In this document: positions 1-6,364 of the stretch, piece by piece
Layout of the letters: each line of letters begins with the position of its first letter
Numbering within the stretch: the first letter of the stretch is position 1
NCBI GenBank assembly: GCA_003231925.1
Contig: QIKK01000042.1
Location: 1 to 15,851 of the forward strand
Direction: 5' to 3'
Length of the DNA: 15,851 nucleotides
From: Candidatus Saccharimonadota bacterium
Lineage (GTDB): Bacteria; Patescibacteriota; Saccharimonadia; Saccharimonadales; SZUA-47
Program-made: the position numbers and the translations under genes
The notes under the pieces: model-generated
Seen by the model: the letters and a program-made list of their open reading frames with translations, nothing else
Told to the model about the DNA's origin: nothing
Database searches by the model: none

Positions 1-1
1 T

Positions 2-1054
2 TTACTTTCTTTGTGCCTTCTTAGCGCGGACATTGACTTTTTTGCCCTTCAGTTTTTTCTGGGTGGCTTTCAGGTCATCTAGATATGCTTGCTCGATGTC
101 TTTGAGGTCATGCTGGCGTATACGCTGTTTATAGGCTTCGTACTCTTTTGTTACCTTTGCTATCATGGCCTTGTGTGATATTTTGCCTGGGTTGTCGAGC
201 ACGCCTTTGCCATAGGTAGCGGCAAATGTATCAACTTCGTGTATCCAGTCGGTCATACGCATAGACTCATGGTTGATTGCTTTTAACTCTGCCAAATCAA
301 AGAATGCACTAACAAGGCGGTTTAGCACCCCTAGCTCTTCTTGCGTGAGGTAGTTCTTGGCAATTGCTACTTCGTCTTTAGTTGGGTACGCGCCTTTAAA
401 TGTAGAAAGACCCAGAAACGGTTTGTCTGAATCAACGCGCGAATGAATAACCTCTGCCGCAGTAAGTAGGTTCACAGCGTAATGTAATTTGTTCTGAACA
501 ATTTTGAAAAACTCTACTTGTTGACTGGAAGGTGGATCGTAGTCTTGGCTAGTAGCAAACAGCTCTAGCACCTGGCGATAAAGCAGCTTTTCGCTACTGC
601 GAATATCACGAATGCGTTCGAGTAGTTCCTTCCAATAGTTGCCGCCACTATTTTCTTTGAGCCGTTCGTCGTCCATAGCAAAGCCTTTGACGATATAATC
701 GCGCAATTGTTGCGTGGCCCAGATTCTGAATTTGGTGGCTATTTGCGATTTAACACGATAGCCAAGTGAAATAACCATGTCTAAATTATAGTGTTCTATT
801 TCGCGCGTTACTTTGCGGTTGCCTTCTGTGCGAACTGTTCGGAATTTCCGAACAGTTGCAGCTTCTTCTAGTTCGCCTTCGGCATAAATATTTTTGGCAT
901 GCTCGCTGATATTTGCCTTGCTAGAATCAAACAACTCTACTAGCTGCGTCTGTGTGAGCCACACTGTTTCGCCTTGAAACTTCACATCAAGGTGCGGCTT
1001 GCCGTCTTCGCCGACATATACAATTATTTTACTGTCTTGCTCGTTAGATTTCAT
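2..1054 (-). CDS. rhuM: RhuM family protein
   Basis: About 350 aa from the ATG at 1054; a TTG two codons upstream (1060) is an alternative start. The sequence matches the RhuM/COG3943 pattern along its length. The N-terminal part has the VWLTQTQLVELF segment, a helix-turn-helix-like region. Next come FRTVRTEGNRKVTREIEHYN and LDMVISLGYRVKS, then IWATQQLRDYIVKGF. The C-terminal half has KLHYAV...TAAEVI, KNYLTQEEL and a MTDWIHEVD segment. RhuM was named in a Salmonella pathogenicity island and often sits inside type I restriction-modification loci; its biochemical role is not settled. The start lies 11 nt inside the end of a 33-codon frame that resembles an HsdM C-terminus, so it is probably translated by coupling. 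The Lys-rich tail KGKKVNVRAK is shared with the deaminase upstream. Family assignment is secure; the function is not. Confidence 0.9.
   Translation of the reverse strand: MKSNEQDSKIIVYVGEDGKPHLDVKFQGETVWLTQTQLVELFDSSKANISEHAKNIYAEGELEEAATVRKFRTVRTEGNRKVTREIEHYNLDMVISLGYRVKSQIATKFRIWATQQLRDYIVKGFAMDDERLKENSGGNYWKELLERIRDIRSSEKLLYRQVLELFATSQDYDPPSSQQVEFFKIVQNKLHYAVNLLTAAEVIHSRVDSDKPFLGLSTFKGAYPTKDEVAIAKNYLTQEELGVLNRLVSAFFDLAELKAINHESMRMTDWIHEVDTFAATYGKGVLDNPGKISHKAMIAKVTKEYEAYKQRIRQHDLKDIEQAYLDDLKATQKKLKGKKVNVRAKKAQRK
24..49. repeat. 26-bp direct repeat, copy 1 (rhuM 3' end)
   Basis: A perfect 26-bp match to 1179-1204, starting gcgcggacattgac and ending ttttttgccctt. It encodes the KGKKVNVRAK tail of RhuM on the minus strand. 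The flanks differ at once on both sides (a/t at 23/1178, c/t at 50/1205). Confidence 0.95.
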
Positions 1055-1145
1055 AACCAATCTTCTTCAAATTATCTTTCATCTTTTGCTCTAGCTCGTG
1101 ACTTTGCGCGAACTGTTCGCTAAGCCCGTTTATTACATAGCTCAT
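1044..1145 (-). pseudogene. 33-codon frame resembling an HsdM C-terminus
   Basis: Reading minus from the ATG at 1145 gives MSYVINGLSEQF, then AQSHELEQKMKDNLKKIGYEI and TAA at 1044-1046. The pattern of a Glu/Lys amphipathic helix followed by NLKKIGYEI resembles the extreme C-terminus of type I restriction N6-adenine methylases (HsdM), from memory and not by search. Its ATG overlaps the deaminase stop as ATGA, and its end overlaps the rhuM start by 11 nt, as expected if rhuM originally followed hsdM. It may be the leftover tail of a deleted or replaced hsdM, still translated as a short coupling peptide, or a genuine small gene. Confidence 0.45.
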
Positions 1146-1699
1146 TTTTTGCCTCGCTTTTTACCAGACGCACTCTTTGCGCGGACATTGACTTTTTTGC
1201 CCTTTTTTGCTATATTTTTAATATCACCATTGCCAGATAGGCCTAAGGTTTTGACCGACCGCCGATGCTGGCTTTTTTGATACCTTAAGGAAGTCTTTTT
1301 ATTATATCTTTCAATTCTAATCTTTGATCTTAATGCGGTTCTATTGAAGTCCTCTATGCTCATATTACTGGCATACATAAAGTCATCTTGATCTTCTTTA
1401 GGTACTTGATAAACAACTTTTTCGACACCTGCCCACATTGCGCAGGAGAAACACATTATGCAAGGTTCATGCGTCGAATAGAGCGTGCAACCTTTGAGAA
1501 TATAGTCCTCGACTACTTTGCAGGCTTGTCTTATGGCTGATACTTCAGCATGCGCTGAGGTGTCTGGTATCTCTCCTACGTGATTATGGTCAGCGGCAAT
1601 TATTTTTCCGTCTTTAACAATTGCACATCCGAACTTATAAGAAGGTTCGCATTTATTGGCCATCTCCCAGGCTTTTTTCATTGCTTGTTTGTCTATCAT
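1142..1699 (-). CDS. Nucleoside/base deaminase (CDA superfamily) with basic C-terminal tail
   Basis: 185 aa from the ATG at 1699; a GTG five codons upstream is possible but would overlap the -10 box. It carries the zinc deaminase signature: HAE at about residues 50-52, with Glu as proton shuttle, and PCIMC at about 79-83, whose two Cys complete the zinc site. The WAGVEKVVY segment and overall layout are closest to guanine deaminase/tRNA adenosine deaminase/cytosine deaminase-like small enzymes; the substrate cannot be told. The catalytic domain ends near residue 135. The last 50 residues are an unusual Lys/Arg/Ser-rich tail that includes KGKKVNVRAK, also found at the end of RhuM. The gene heads a minus-strand cluster in which stop and next start overlap as ATGA. 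A TACAAT box ends 6 nt before the ATG, so the mRNA may be leaderless. Confidence 0.8.
   Translation of the reverse strand: MIDKQAMKKAWEMANKCEPSYKFGCAIVKDGKIIAADHNHVGEIPDTSAHAEVSAIRQACKVVEDYILKGCTLYSTHEPCIMCFSCAMWAGVEKVVYQVPKEDQDDFMYASNMSIEDFNRTALRSKIRIERYNKKTSLRYQKSQHRRSVKTLGLSGNGDIKNIAKKGKKVNVRAKSASGKKRGKK
1179..1204. repeat. 26-bp direct repeat, copy 2 (deaminase 3' end)
   Basis: Second copy of the 26-bp sequence at 24-49, in the same orientation and reading frame, encoding the same KGKKVNVRAK peptide near the end of the deaminase. The two copies are 1155 bp apart and frame the rhuM gene plus the HsdM-like tail. Confidence 0.95.
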
Positions 1700-1705
1700 A
1701 AATAC

Positions 1706-1711
1706 ATTGTA
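1706..1711 (-). promoter_or_regulatory. -10 box for the deaminase-rhuM cluster
   Basis: On the minus strand TACAAT is followed by six bases and then the ATG at 1699. With the usual -10 to start-site distance, transcription would begin at or next to the A of the ATG. A weak -35 (ATTTGC) sits 17 bp upstream. Confidence 0.4.
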
Positions 1712-1844
1712 CACGACCTAGATTAACAGCAAATTTTGTACTTCACCTACAGTACAGTTAGATATATTCTTAAACAGCAAAATCATGAAAAAAGACCGCC
1801 ACAACAGAGTTCTTGATGCAGTGCTTGAGCTACTTCGTACTATT

Positions 1845-1913
1845 TGGCAGGGGCACAGGGATTTGAACCCGGACTTTGGGTTTTGGAGACCCACGTGCTA
1901 ACTATAGACACTT
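1845..1913 (-). pseudogene. tRNA-Trp fragment (partial duplicate)
   Basis: Positions 1845-1902 are a perfect 58-bp copy of 4712-4769 of the intact tRNA-Trp: CCA end, 3' acceptor strand, T arm and whole anticodon arm with CCA anticodon. Similarity continues through the D arm to 1913 with two mismatches, one of which removes the conserved GG of the D loop. The seven-base 5' acceptor strand is missing, replaced by unrelated sequence that cannot pair, so no functional tRNA can form. The copy has the same orientation as the intact gene, the usual geometry of attachment sites left by integration at a tRNA 3' end. Confidence 0.85.
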
Positions 1914-2095
1914 GTAGTGGACTTCTAGGGTTAGGGTACGTCCGAATTGCAGTAGTCGTACAATCCCCATCCTACGACCATCCGGGTCCCGGTCCACGCG
2001 GGCGACCAGCAACAGAGTTGCATTAGCGTCGCTATCTGTATGTGTTTAGCGGTAATTGCCAGAGTTGTGGAGCCGTCTGAATTTGCTAGGTGGTG
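1914..2095. other. Non-coding stretch between tRNA fragment and DUF4232 gene
   Basis: No credible gene. It is visibly richer in G and C than the rest of the left region around 1970-2015, with a short palindrome CCGGG-T-CCCGG at 1982-1992 and a GTACG/CGTAC pair upstream of it. An open frame covering 1844-2026 is only a by-product of the tRNA sequence. Confidence 0.5.
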
Positions 2096-2101
2096 TATAA
2101 T
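2096..2101 (+). promoter_or_regulatory. -10 box upstream of DUF4232 gene
   Basis: A perfect TATAAT 44 bp before the start codon. No good -35 is seen at 16-18 bp spacing. The transcript would have a leader of about 38 nt containing a strong Shine-Dalgarno AAGGAGG. Confidence 0.5.
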
Positions 2102-2145
2102 GTGTACATAATAATGTAATAAATCTGTTAATCAAGGAGGATGTA

Positions 2146-2793
2146 ATGGCTCTAAGCAAATATCAAACACGTATAGTTATAGTAATTGTTGCGGTAGTCG
2201 CCCTGACAGGCGTAGCATTTGGTGGTTATTGGGAGGGAACCAGAAAAACAGTTCCGGTCTCGAATTCATCTTCTATTGTCGCACCTAAGAGCACTACGCC
2301 CAAAACTACTGTTGAAACTAATACCGCTAAGTCTACGGCTCCAAAAAATACTAGCCCAAATTCAGCTACCCCAGCAAAGAATAGCTCAACTGACACCTGC
2401 AACAACCTATCTTTAGCTAAAGGCACTTCAGACGGTACCGCTGGTACGATGTATTGGCACGCTGTTATTACAAACAACGGAACGAAGGATTGTTCAGTAA
2501 CTGGCTATCCCGTTACGACTATGACAGATGATCAAGGTGGGTCGGTTAACGCCCTGAAAAGTAATCTTTACCCTACAGAGCTAGTAACCATACCAGCCAA
2601 TGGTGGTAAAGCTCATGTGGTTTTGGGGTTGCCCAATCCCAACAATCTTGACCCCGGTACAACGGTTTGCACTAAAGCATCATCCAGCAAACTACACCTT
2701 GAACTGCCTGGTGTTCCAAAAACTGTGAATTCATTATTTAGTGAAAGCACCTGTCAGGGTTTTACGGTTACCGCTATCCGTGCTGGCATATAG
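2146..2793 (+). CDS. DUF4232-like secreted or membrane-anchored protein
   Basis: 215 aa. The start is fixed by the strong AAGGAGG five bases upstream of the ATG. A short basic N-terminus leads into a hydrophobic segment at about residues 9-28 (signal anchor or uncleaved signal peptide), then a Ser/Thr/Pro/Lys-rich linker to about residue 82. The globular domain starts with a Cys (DTC) and has the DUF4232 pattern: GTMYWHAVITNNGTKDC followed by VTGYP. Two more Cys lie near the end (TTVC, STC), giving four Cys likely forming two disulfides outside the membrane. DUF4232 domains are common on surface proteins of Actinobacteria, the usual hosts of Saccharibacteria; role unknown. The gene lies between two tRNA-Trp fragments, suggesting it came in as cargo. 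Confidence 0.75.
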   Translation: MALSKYQTRIVIVIVAVVALTGVAFGGYWEGTRKTVPVSNSSSIVAPKSTTPKTTVETNTAKSTAPKNTSPNSATPAKNSSTDTCNNLSLAKGTSDGTAGTMYWHAVITNNGTKDCSVTGYPVTTMTDDQGGSVNALKSNLYPTELVTIPANGGKAHVVLGLPNPNNLDPGTTVCTKASSSKLHLELPGVPKTVNSLFSESTCQGFTVTAIRAGI

Positions 2794-3121
2794 CTAGACT
2801 TACTAATGTAGACTACGTTTATTGAATTTGACGGAAAAGATCAGTGTTTTGGATTTGTCAAAGGACTCGAGACTGAGCTTGAGCTACTTCATCCTATTTG
2901 GCAGGGGTGTGTGGACTTAATCACATTAGTTTTACTATACCAAAAAGCTACATGTTGTAGAACAGGGGAGAGGTAGGAGGCATACAAGCCTAACTAACAG
3001 TGGAGGAGTACAACAACTTAAAGTTGCCACTACTGTTCATGGACATTAGTTACTGTCTATACAACACAAACTAGGGTTAACATCCTAAACTAGTTATATA
3101 GTCAAACCCTAAATTGGGGTT
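2794..3121. other. Non-coding region with eroded tRNA copy and inverted repeats
   Basis: No gene seen. It holds the third partial tRNA-Trp copy (2877-2907). Several short hairpins follow: CTACA/TGTAG at 2948-2960; AGTGG (2999-3003) pairing with CCACT (3027-3031) around an inner CAACT/AGTTG hairpin (3014-3026); and TAGGGTT (3072-3078) with AACCCTA (3105-3111). The last, with the AAACCC/GGGTTT pair at about 3104-3122, may end the minus-strand gene at 3122-3361, but it lacks a clear U tract. Confidence 0.45.
2877..2907. repeat. Short third copy of tRNA-Trp 3' end with flank
   Basis: These 31 bp match 1823-1853 with two mismatches: gcttgagctacttc, four variable bases, then tatttggcagggg, whose last part is the complement of the tRNA-Trp 3' acceptor strand plus CCA. 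Beyond it the next 17 bases match the tRNA T arm only weakly (about 8 of 17), as if decayed. Both the tRNA end and 22 bp of non-tRNA flank are shared with the copy at 1845. Confidence 0.7.
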
Positions 3122-3361
3122 TTAGCTAGTTTTTCGTAGTAGAAAATGACCTATTCGAACTATTCTTCTAGTGAAAGATTCTACAGCTGTCAGCTCGGCT
3201 CTTTGAGATACACTAAGGATGCCTGACAGACCTTCTGGTACTGTTGATTCTACCACCTGAGGTGCTTCCGCTGTAGGATTAGGCTCTGTTGCTAGTAGTC
3301 TATAATAGGCCCGTTCACCGTCATAGCTGAAAGCAGGTTTTGGTGTAATTCCTGAATTCAT
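3122..3361 (-). CDS. Hypothetical 79-aa protein
   Basis: 79 aa from the ATG at 3361. Not recognised. No membrane segment or clear motif; the N-terminal half is mixed, the C-terminal 25 residues are basic (FTRRIVRIGHFLLRKTS). Support for a real gene is mainly its promoter: a perfect TATAAT on the minus strand ends six bases before the ATG, with TTAACC as a possible -35 at 18 bp. It would be divergent from the membrane-protein gene at 3493. It lies in the tRNA-Trp bounded region. Confidence 0.45.
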   Translation of the reverse strand: MNSGITPKPAFSYDGERAYYRLLATEPNPTAEAPQVVESTVPEGLSGILSVSQRAELTAVESFTRRIVRIGHFLLRKTS

Positions 3362-3367
3362 ACATAA

Positions 3368-3373
3368 ATTATA
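3368..3373 (-). promoter_or_regulatory. -10 box for the 79-aa gene
   Basis: Minus-strand TATAAT, six bases from the ATG at 3361, with TTAACC 18 bp upstream. Transcription would start at or near the ATG. Confidence 0.5.
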
Positions 3374-3479
3374 CCCCTACGTGCAACTACAGGTTAAAAA
3401 GAGTGTTTATTTATTAACTATGGCTTTTTCTTGTTGTTTATCTTAAACCATCAAAACTGCAATAGGTAATTTTATAGGG

Positions 3480-3485
3480 TATAAT
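3480..3485 (+). promoter_or_regulatory. -10 box for the 362-aa membrane protein gene
   Basis: A perfect TATAAT ending seven bases before the ATG at 3493, consistent with a leaderless transcript. No Shine-Dalgarno is present. The -35 region (CTGCAA at 17 bp) is weak. Confidence 0.55.
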
Positions 3486-3492
3486 ACCGTTC

Positions 3493-4581
3493 ATGCAGTC
3501 AATAATAAAATTAGATTACAGTGACTTGAATAAAAAGATATCTGAAAAAGAATTTTCAACAATTAGCCCAAATATTCCTAGAATATTACGCCTAAATAAC
3601 AGTATATTAGCAGTATTACTGCCATTAACTACCATACTTGTCGCGTATTTATTATGGTCTGGTTTTTTTATAAATACAAATCCAGTCTTTATTCTATGGT
3701 CTGTTATGTTTTACATTTTAGTTATGGGTTTACCGTACATAAAAAAATCTCTATTTAAAGAAACATCACAAAATTTTAAGTTAAAAAAATTTGCCAAGTC
3801 TAATGGGCTATATTACATATTAATAGGAGGCAAACAAACTGCCTTTGATGTAAATTATGACAAACTATACAGTGATGATGTGTCAAAACAACAAGGTCTA
3901 TTGTTTAATGTAAGCACAAATAGCACTAAAACAAATGTTATAGGCTTAACCGGCAAATTTACAGTTTTTGACTATATGTTTTTTAATAACTATAGGCCTA
4001 CAAAAGGGGGCACGAAATCCCGAGCATCCCATTCGTGGGTAGTGAGTAGATACACTCTGAGCCGTAAATTACCCAATATAATCATAGACAATAAAGCTAA
4101 TAACTTTATGCATACCTCTAATCTGCCGTTTCATTACTCAAGCTCTCAAAAAATATCCTTGGAAGGCAATTTTGATGACTATTTTACCCTTTATGCACCG
4201 CAAGACTATAATATTGACACTCTGAGTTTCATAACACCAGAAGTAATAGAATACATCATTCAGGATTTTAAGGAAGCAGTAATAGAAATAGTAGATAATT
4301 ATCTATACGTCTACTATGCTGGTACTAGTAAAAAAATTGGTATGGAGAATATCTTAAAAAGGCTACTACGGCTGGCAGCAGAGATAGAAGATAATATTAA
4401 TGCCTACAGGGATTCACGCCTTAAGCTTACAGCTACAGGGAGCTTTGACAGGGTAAATATATCTTCAACTGGTCTCAGATTAAAGCGTGGTAGGGTAATT
4501 AGTATATGGTCAATAATTGGATTAATCGTTGCAGTGGCTTTACTGTTCGCTTATTTATATATAATGTATTTACTCAAATAG
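3493..4581 (+). CDS. Three-TM membrane protein of unknown function
   Basis: 362 aa. Two hydrophobic segments at about residues 38-58 and 64-84 are followed by a long soluble part of about 250 residues and a third membrane segment at the very end (about 337-361). The soluble part has ISLEGNFDDYFTLYAPQDYN, then LSFITPEVIEYIIQDF and a VDNYLYVYY strand. This recalls conserved Saccharibacteria membrane proteins that I cannot name precisely (DUF3137-like by memory). No catalytic motif is visible. The AT-rich composition is lower in GC than the RhuM/deaminase cluster. It stands alone on its strand, and the nearest downstream gene on the plus strand is beyond the tRNA. Confidence 0.75.
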   Translation: MQSIIKLDYSDLNKKISEKEFSTISPNIPRILRLNNSILAVLLPLTTILVAYLLWSGFFINTNPVFILWSVMFYILVMGLPYIKKSLFKETSQNFKLKKFAKSNGLYYILIGGKQTAFDVNYDKLYSDDVSKQQGLLFNVSTNSTKTNVIGLTGKFTVFDYMFFNNYRPTKGGTKSRASHSWVVSRYTLSRKLPNIIIDNKANNFMHTSNLPFHYSSSQKISLEGNFDDYFTLYAPQDYNIDTLSFITPEVIEYIIQDFKEAVIEIVDNYLYVYYAGTSKKIGMENILKRLLRLAAEIEDNINAYRDSRLKLTATGSFDRVNISSTGLRLKRGRVISIWSIIGLIVAVALLFAYLYIMYLLK

Positions 4582-4654
4582 ATCGTAGACACAGATATAC
4601 ATAATAGCTAGTCGAACTTGCAGTCCATGACACGAAAATCTAGTGTCGAACCAA

Positions 4655-4680
4655 TAAAAAAGACCTCGATGTTAGAGATC
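4655..4680 (-). terminator. Terminator of tRNA-Trp
   Basis: On the minus strand GATCTC and GAGGTC pair (six pairs, one G-U) around a seven-base loop, followed directly by a run of T. It lies about 32 bp past the tRNA 3' end. Confidence 0.65.
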
Positions 4681-4711
4681 ATAAACTGAACTTTAGATTA
4701 TTCATTCAACG

Positions 4712-4787
4712 TGGCAGGGGCACAGGGATTTGAACCCGGACTTTGGGTTTTGGAGACCCACGTGCTAACCATTGACACTATGCCCCT
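4712..4787 (-). tRNA. tRNA-Trp (CCA anticodon)
   Basis: 76 nt with all arms. The acceptor AGGGGCA pairs with TGCCCCT, discriminator G, and CCA is encoded at 4712-4714. The D arm is GTGT/GCAC with GG in the loop. The anticodon stem TGGGT/ACCCA closes loop CTCCAAA, so bases 34-36 are CCA (Trp, UGG). The T arm contains GTTCAAATC. CCA rather than UCA argues against UGA being read as Trp. It has its own -10 (TATAAT, 4799-4804) and a terminator. It is the likely target of the insertions to its left. Confidence 0.97.
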
Positions 4788-4798
4788 TAGAAAATTGC

Positions 4799-4804
4799 AT
4801 TATA
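4799..4804 (-). promoter_or_regulatory. -10 box for tRNA-Trp
   Basis: A perfect TATAAT on the minus strand, 11 bases before the mature 5' end of the tRNA, which is a normal distance for a tRNA promoter. Confidence 0.55.
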
Positions 4805-4886
4805 TAAATACAATATGTTCATGATACGCAATAAAATTACTTTTGTCATTACCAAAGTAGCTATTTATTATTCTAAGCAAATCTGT

Positions 4887-4892
4887 TATAAA
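4887..4892 (+). promoter_or_regulatory. -10 box for the P-loop kinase gene
   Basis: TATAAA ending eight bases before the ATG at 4901, with no Shine-Dalgarno between; consistent with a leaderless or nearly leaderless mRNA. Confidence 0.4.
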
Positions 4893-4900
4893 TATAAGTT

Positions 4901-5569
4901 ATGGGTAGTCCAAAAATAACTCTTAACAAGCCTCTTCTTATCTTAATGTATGGCTTCCCTGGAGCGGGAAAAACCTATTTTGCAAGAAACTTATCAGAAT
5001 ACTTGAATTGTGCTCATATAAACGCTGACAAAATTAGACACGAACTATTTGAAGAACCCCGTTTTAACAAGAGCGAAAATAATATAATTACACACTTAAT
5101 GGACTACATGGCTGGAGAATTCCTAAACTTAGGATCTACGGTGATTTATGACACGAATATGATTAGAAAAAGTCAGCGCAGAATTATGAAAGCACTGGCT
5201 CAAAAAAGAGCGACTAAAACATTACTTGTATGGTTCCAGCTGGATCCAGAAACAGCTTATAACCGTCTTACCAAACGCGACAAAAGAAAAACTGATGATA
5301 AATACGCAAAAGAATACTCACAAGAAGATTTTAGAGAATATACTGCTAGGATGCAACATCCAGACCAAACAGAGGACTTTGTAGTAGTCAGCGGTAAACA
5401 TTCTTTTGCAAGCCAAAAAACAGCAATTTTTAATAAATTTCTAGACCTTGGTCTCATGGAAGCAGAGATTTATCAAAATAATGTTGCTAAGCCTGGGCTC
5501 ATAAACTTAGTACCAAAAACCCTTAATGGTAGGGTGGACATGTCTCGTCGTAACATAGACATCAGATAG
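4901..5569 (+). CDS. P-loop kinase (AAA_33/zeta-like predicted kinase)
   Basis: 222 aa. Walker A GFPGAGKT at residues 18-25 follows a hydrophobic strand (LLILMY). NADKIRHELF matches the adenylate-kinase-like/zeta-toxin/polynucleotide-kinase group (COG0645-type predicted kinases), and the strand STVIYDTNMIRKSQR supplies the second acidic site. The basic LTKRDKRKTDDK is a likely lid. Substrate unknown; small-molecule, nucleotide or RNA-end phosphorylation are all possible. Its stop is 13 nt from the metallopeptidase gene, so the two likely form a unit. I see no antitoxin partner, so a toxin role is not supported. Confidence 0.75.
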   Translation: MGSPKITLNKPLLILMYGFPGAGKTYFARNLSEYLNCAHINADKIRHELFEEPRFNKSENNIITHLMDYMAGEFLNLGSTVIYDTNMIRKSQRRIMKALAQKRATKTLLVWFQLDPETAYNRLTKRDKRKTDDKYAKEYSQEDFREYTARMQHPDQTEDFVVVSGKHSFASQKTAIFNKFLDLGLMEAEIYQNNVAKPGLINLVPKTLNGRVDMSRRNIDIR

Positions 5570-5582
5570 ATAGCCAATTTTT

Positions 5583-6290
5583 ATGCAAAAAGTATTTTAC
5601 GTCGATTCAATTGATAGTGAGGTTATTATATCTAGACGAAAAGGGTCAAAACATCTACGTTTAACAATCCGAAGTGATGGTAAAATTAGACTTAATGTGC
5701 CATACGGCATATCCGCTAGAAGAGCAAAAATATTTTTAACTGACAAGGCTAACTGGATAAATAAACACAAAAAGATTACAAAAATTTTGCAAAACGGTGA
5801 TCACATCGGTAAATCACATCGCTTATTAATCTCTTTTCAAGACATAAAAAAACCTAAAACCAGAGTCATGAATAATGAAATTACTATCAAGTTGCCCTTT
5901 GGTGCAACTATAGAAACCTCAGAAAATCAGAAAATTATACGTTCTGCTTCGGAGCGTGCTCTACAGAAACAAGCCTCAATATTACTACCGCAACGCTTAA
6001 GGATACTCTCAAGTCAACACAATATTCCTTATAAATCAGTAAAAATTAAAAAATTAAAAAGCAGATGGGGCTCCTGCGATTCTTCAAAAAATATTTCACT
6101 AAATAATTATCTTATCCAACTAGACTGGCACCTTATTGATTATGTAATGTTGCATGAATTAGCACATACAAAATATCAACATCATCAGAAAGTTTTTTGG
6201 AGTTTTTTGGAAGTACTTTTGCCCGACTATAAAAATAGACGAGAAACGCTAAAAACGAAAAAAACCGACATTTCACAAACAAATTTTTGA
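5583..6290 (+). CDS. YgjP-like M48-type metallopeptidase
   Basis: 235 aa, about the usual length of the YgjP/DUF45 family. The beta-rich N-terminal half starts with SRRKGSKHLRLTIR. The catalytic region has the family motif KSRWGSC (residues 159-165), then the zinc site HELAH at 191-195 in VMLHELAHTKYQHH, and a downstream His pair with VFW that matches the third-ligand region. The protein is cytoplasmic (no signal or TM segments). Family members are annotated as M48 metallopeptidases, some proposed to act on nucleotides; substrate unknown. No Shine-Dalgarno is evident; translation may follow from the kinase gene 13 nt upstream. Confidence 0.88.
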   Translation: MQKVFYVDSIDSEVIISRRKGSKHLRLTIRSDGKIRLNVPYGISARRAKIFLTDKANWINKHKKITKILQNGDHIGKSHRLLISFQDIKKPKTRVMNNEITIKLPFGATIETSENQKIIRSASERALQKQASILLPQRLRILSSQHNIPYKSVKIKKLKSRWGSCDSSKNISLNNYLIQLDWHLIDYVMLHELAHTKYQHHQKVFWSFLEVLLPDYKNRRETLKTKKTDISQTNF

Positions 6291-6364
6291 CTTTAGATAG
6301 CAATTAAAGGCATAATAACGCTAAAGATTAAGATATTTTTAAGACATACACAGAAAGACAATCA

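Noticed and set aside
1844..2026. 60-codon plus-strand open frame
   Set aside because: It overlaps the antisense of the tRNA-Trp fragment and the GC-rich spacer; no ribosome site or protein-like composition.
4712..4787. UGA recoding suggested by a tRNA-Trp next to a CPR-like genome
   Set aside because: The anticodon is CCA, and TGA ends intact genes such as dcd and the deaminase.
4901..5569. Zeta-type toxin of a toxin-antitoxin pair
   Set aside because: Only the P-loop kinase fold is seen; no small antitoxin gene precedes it, and the next gene is a metallopeptidase.
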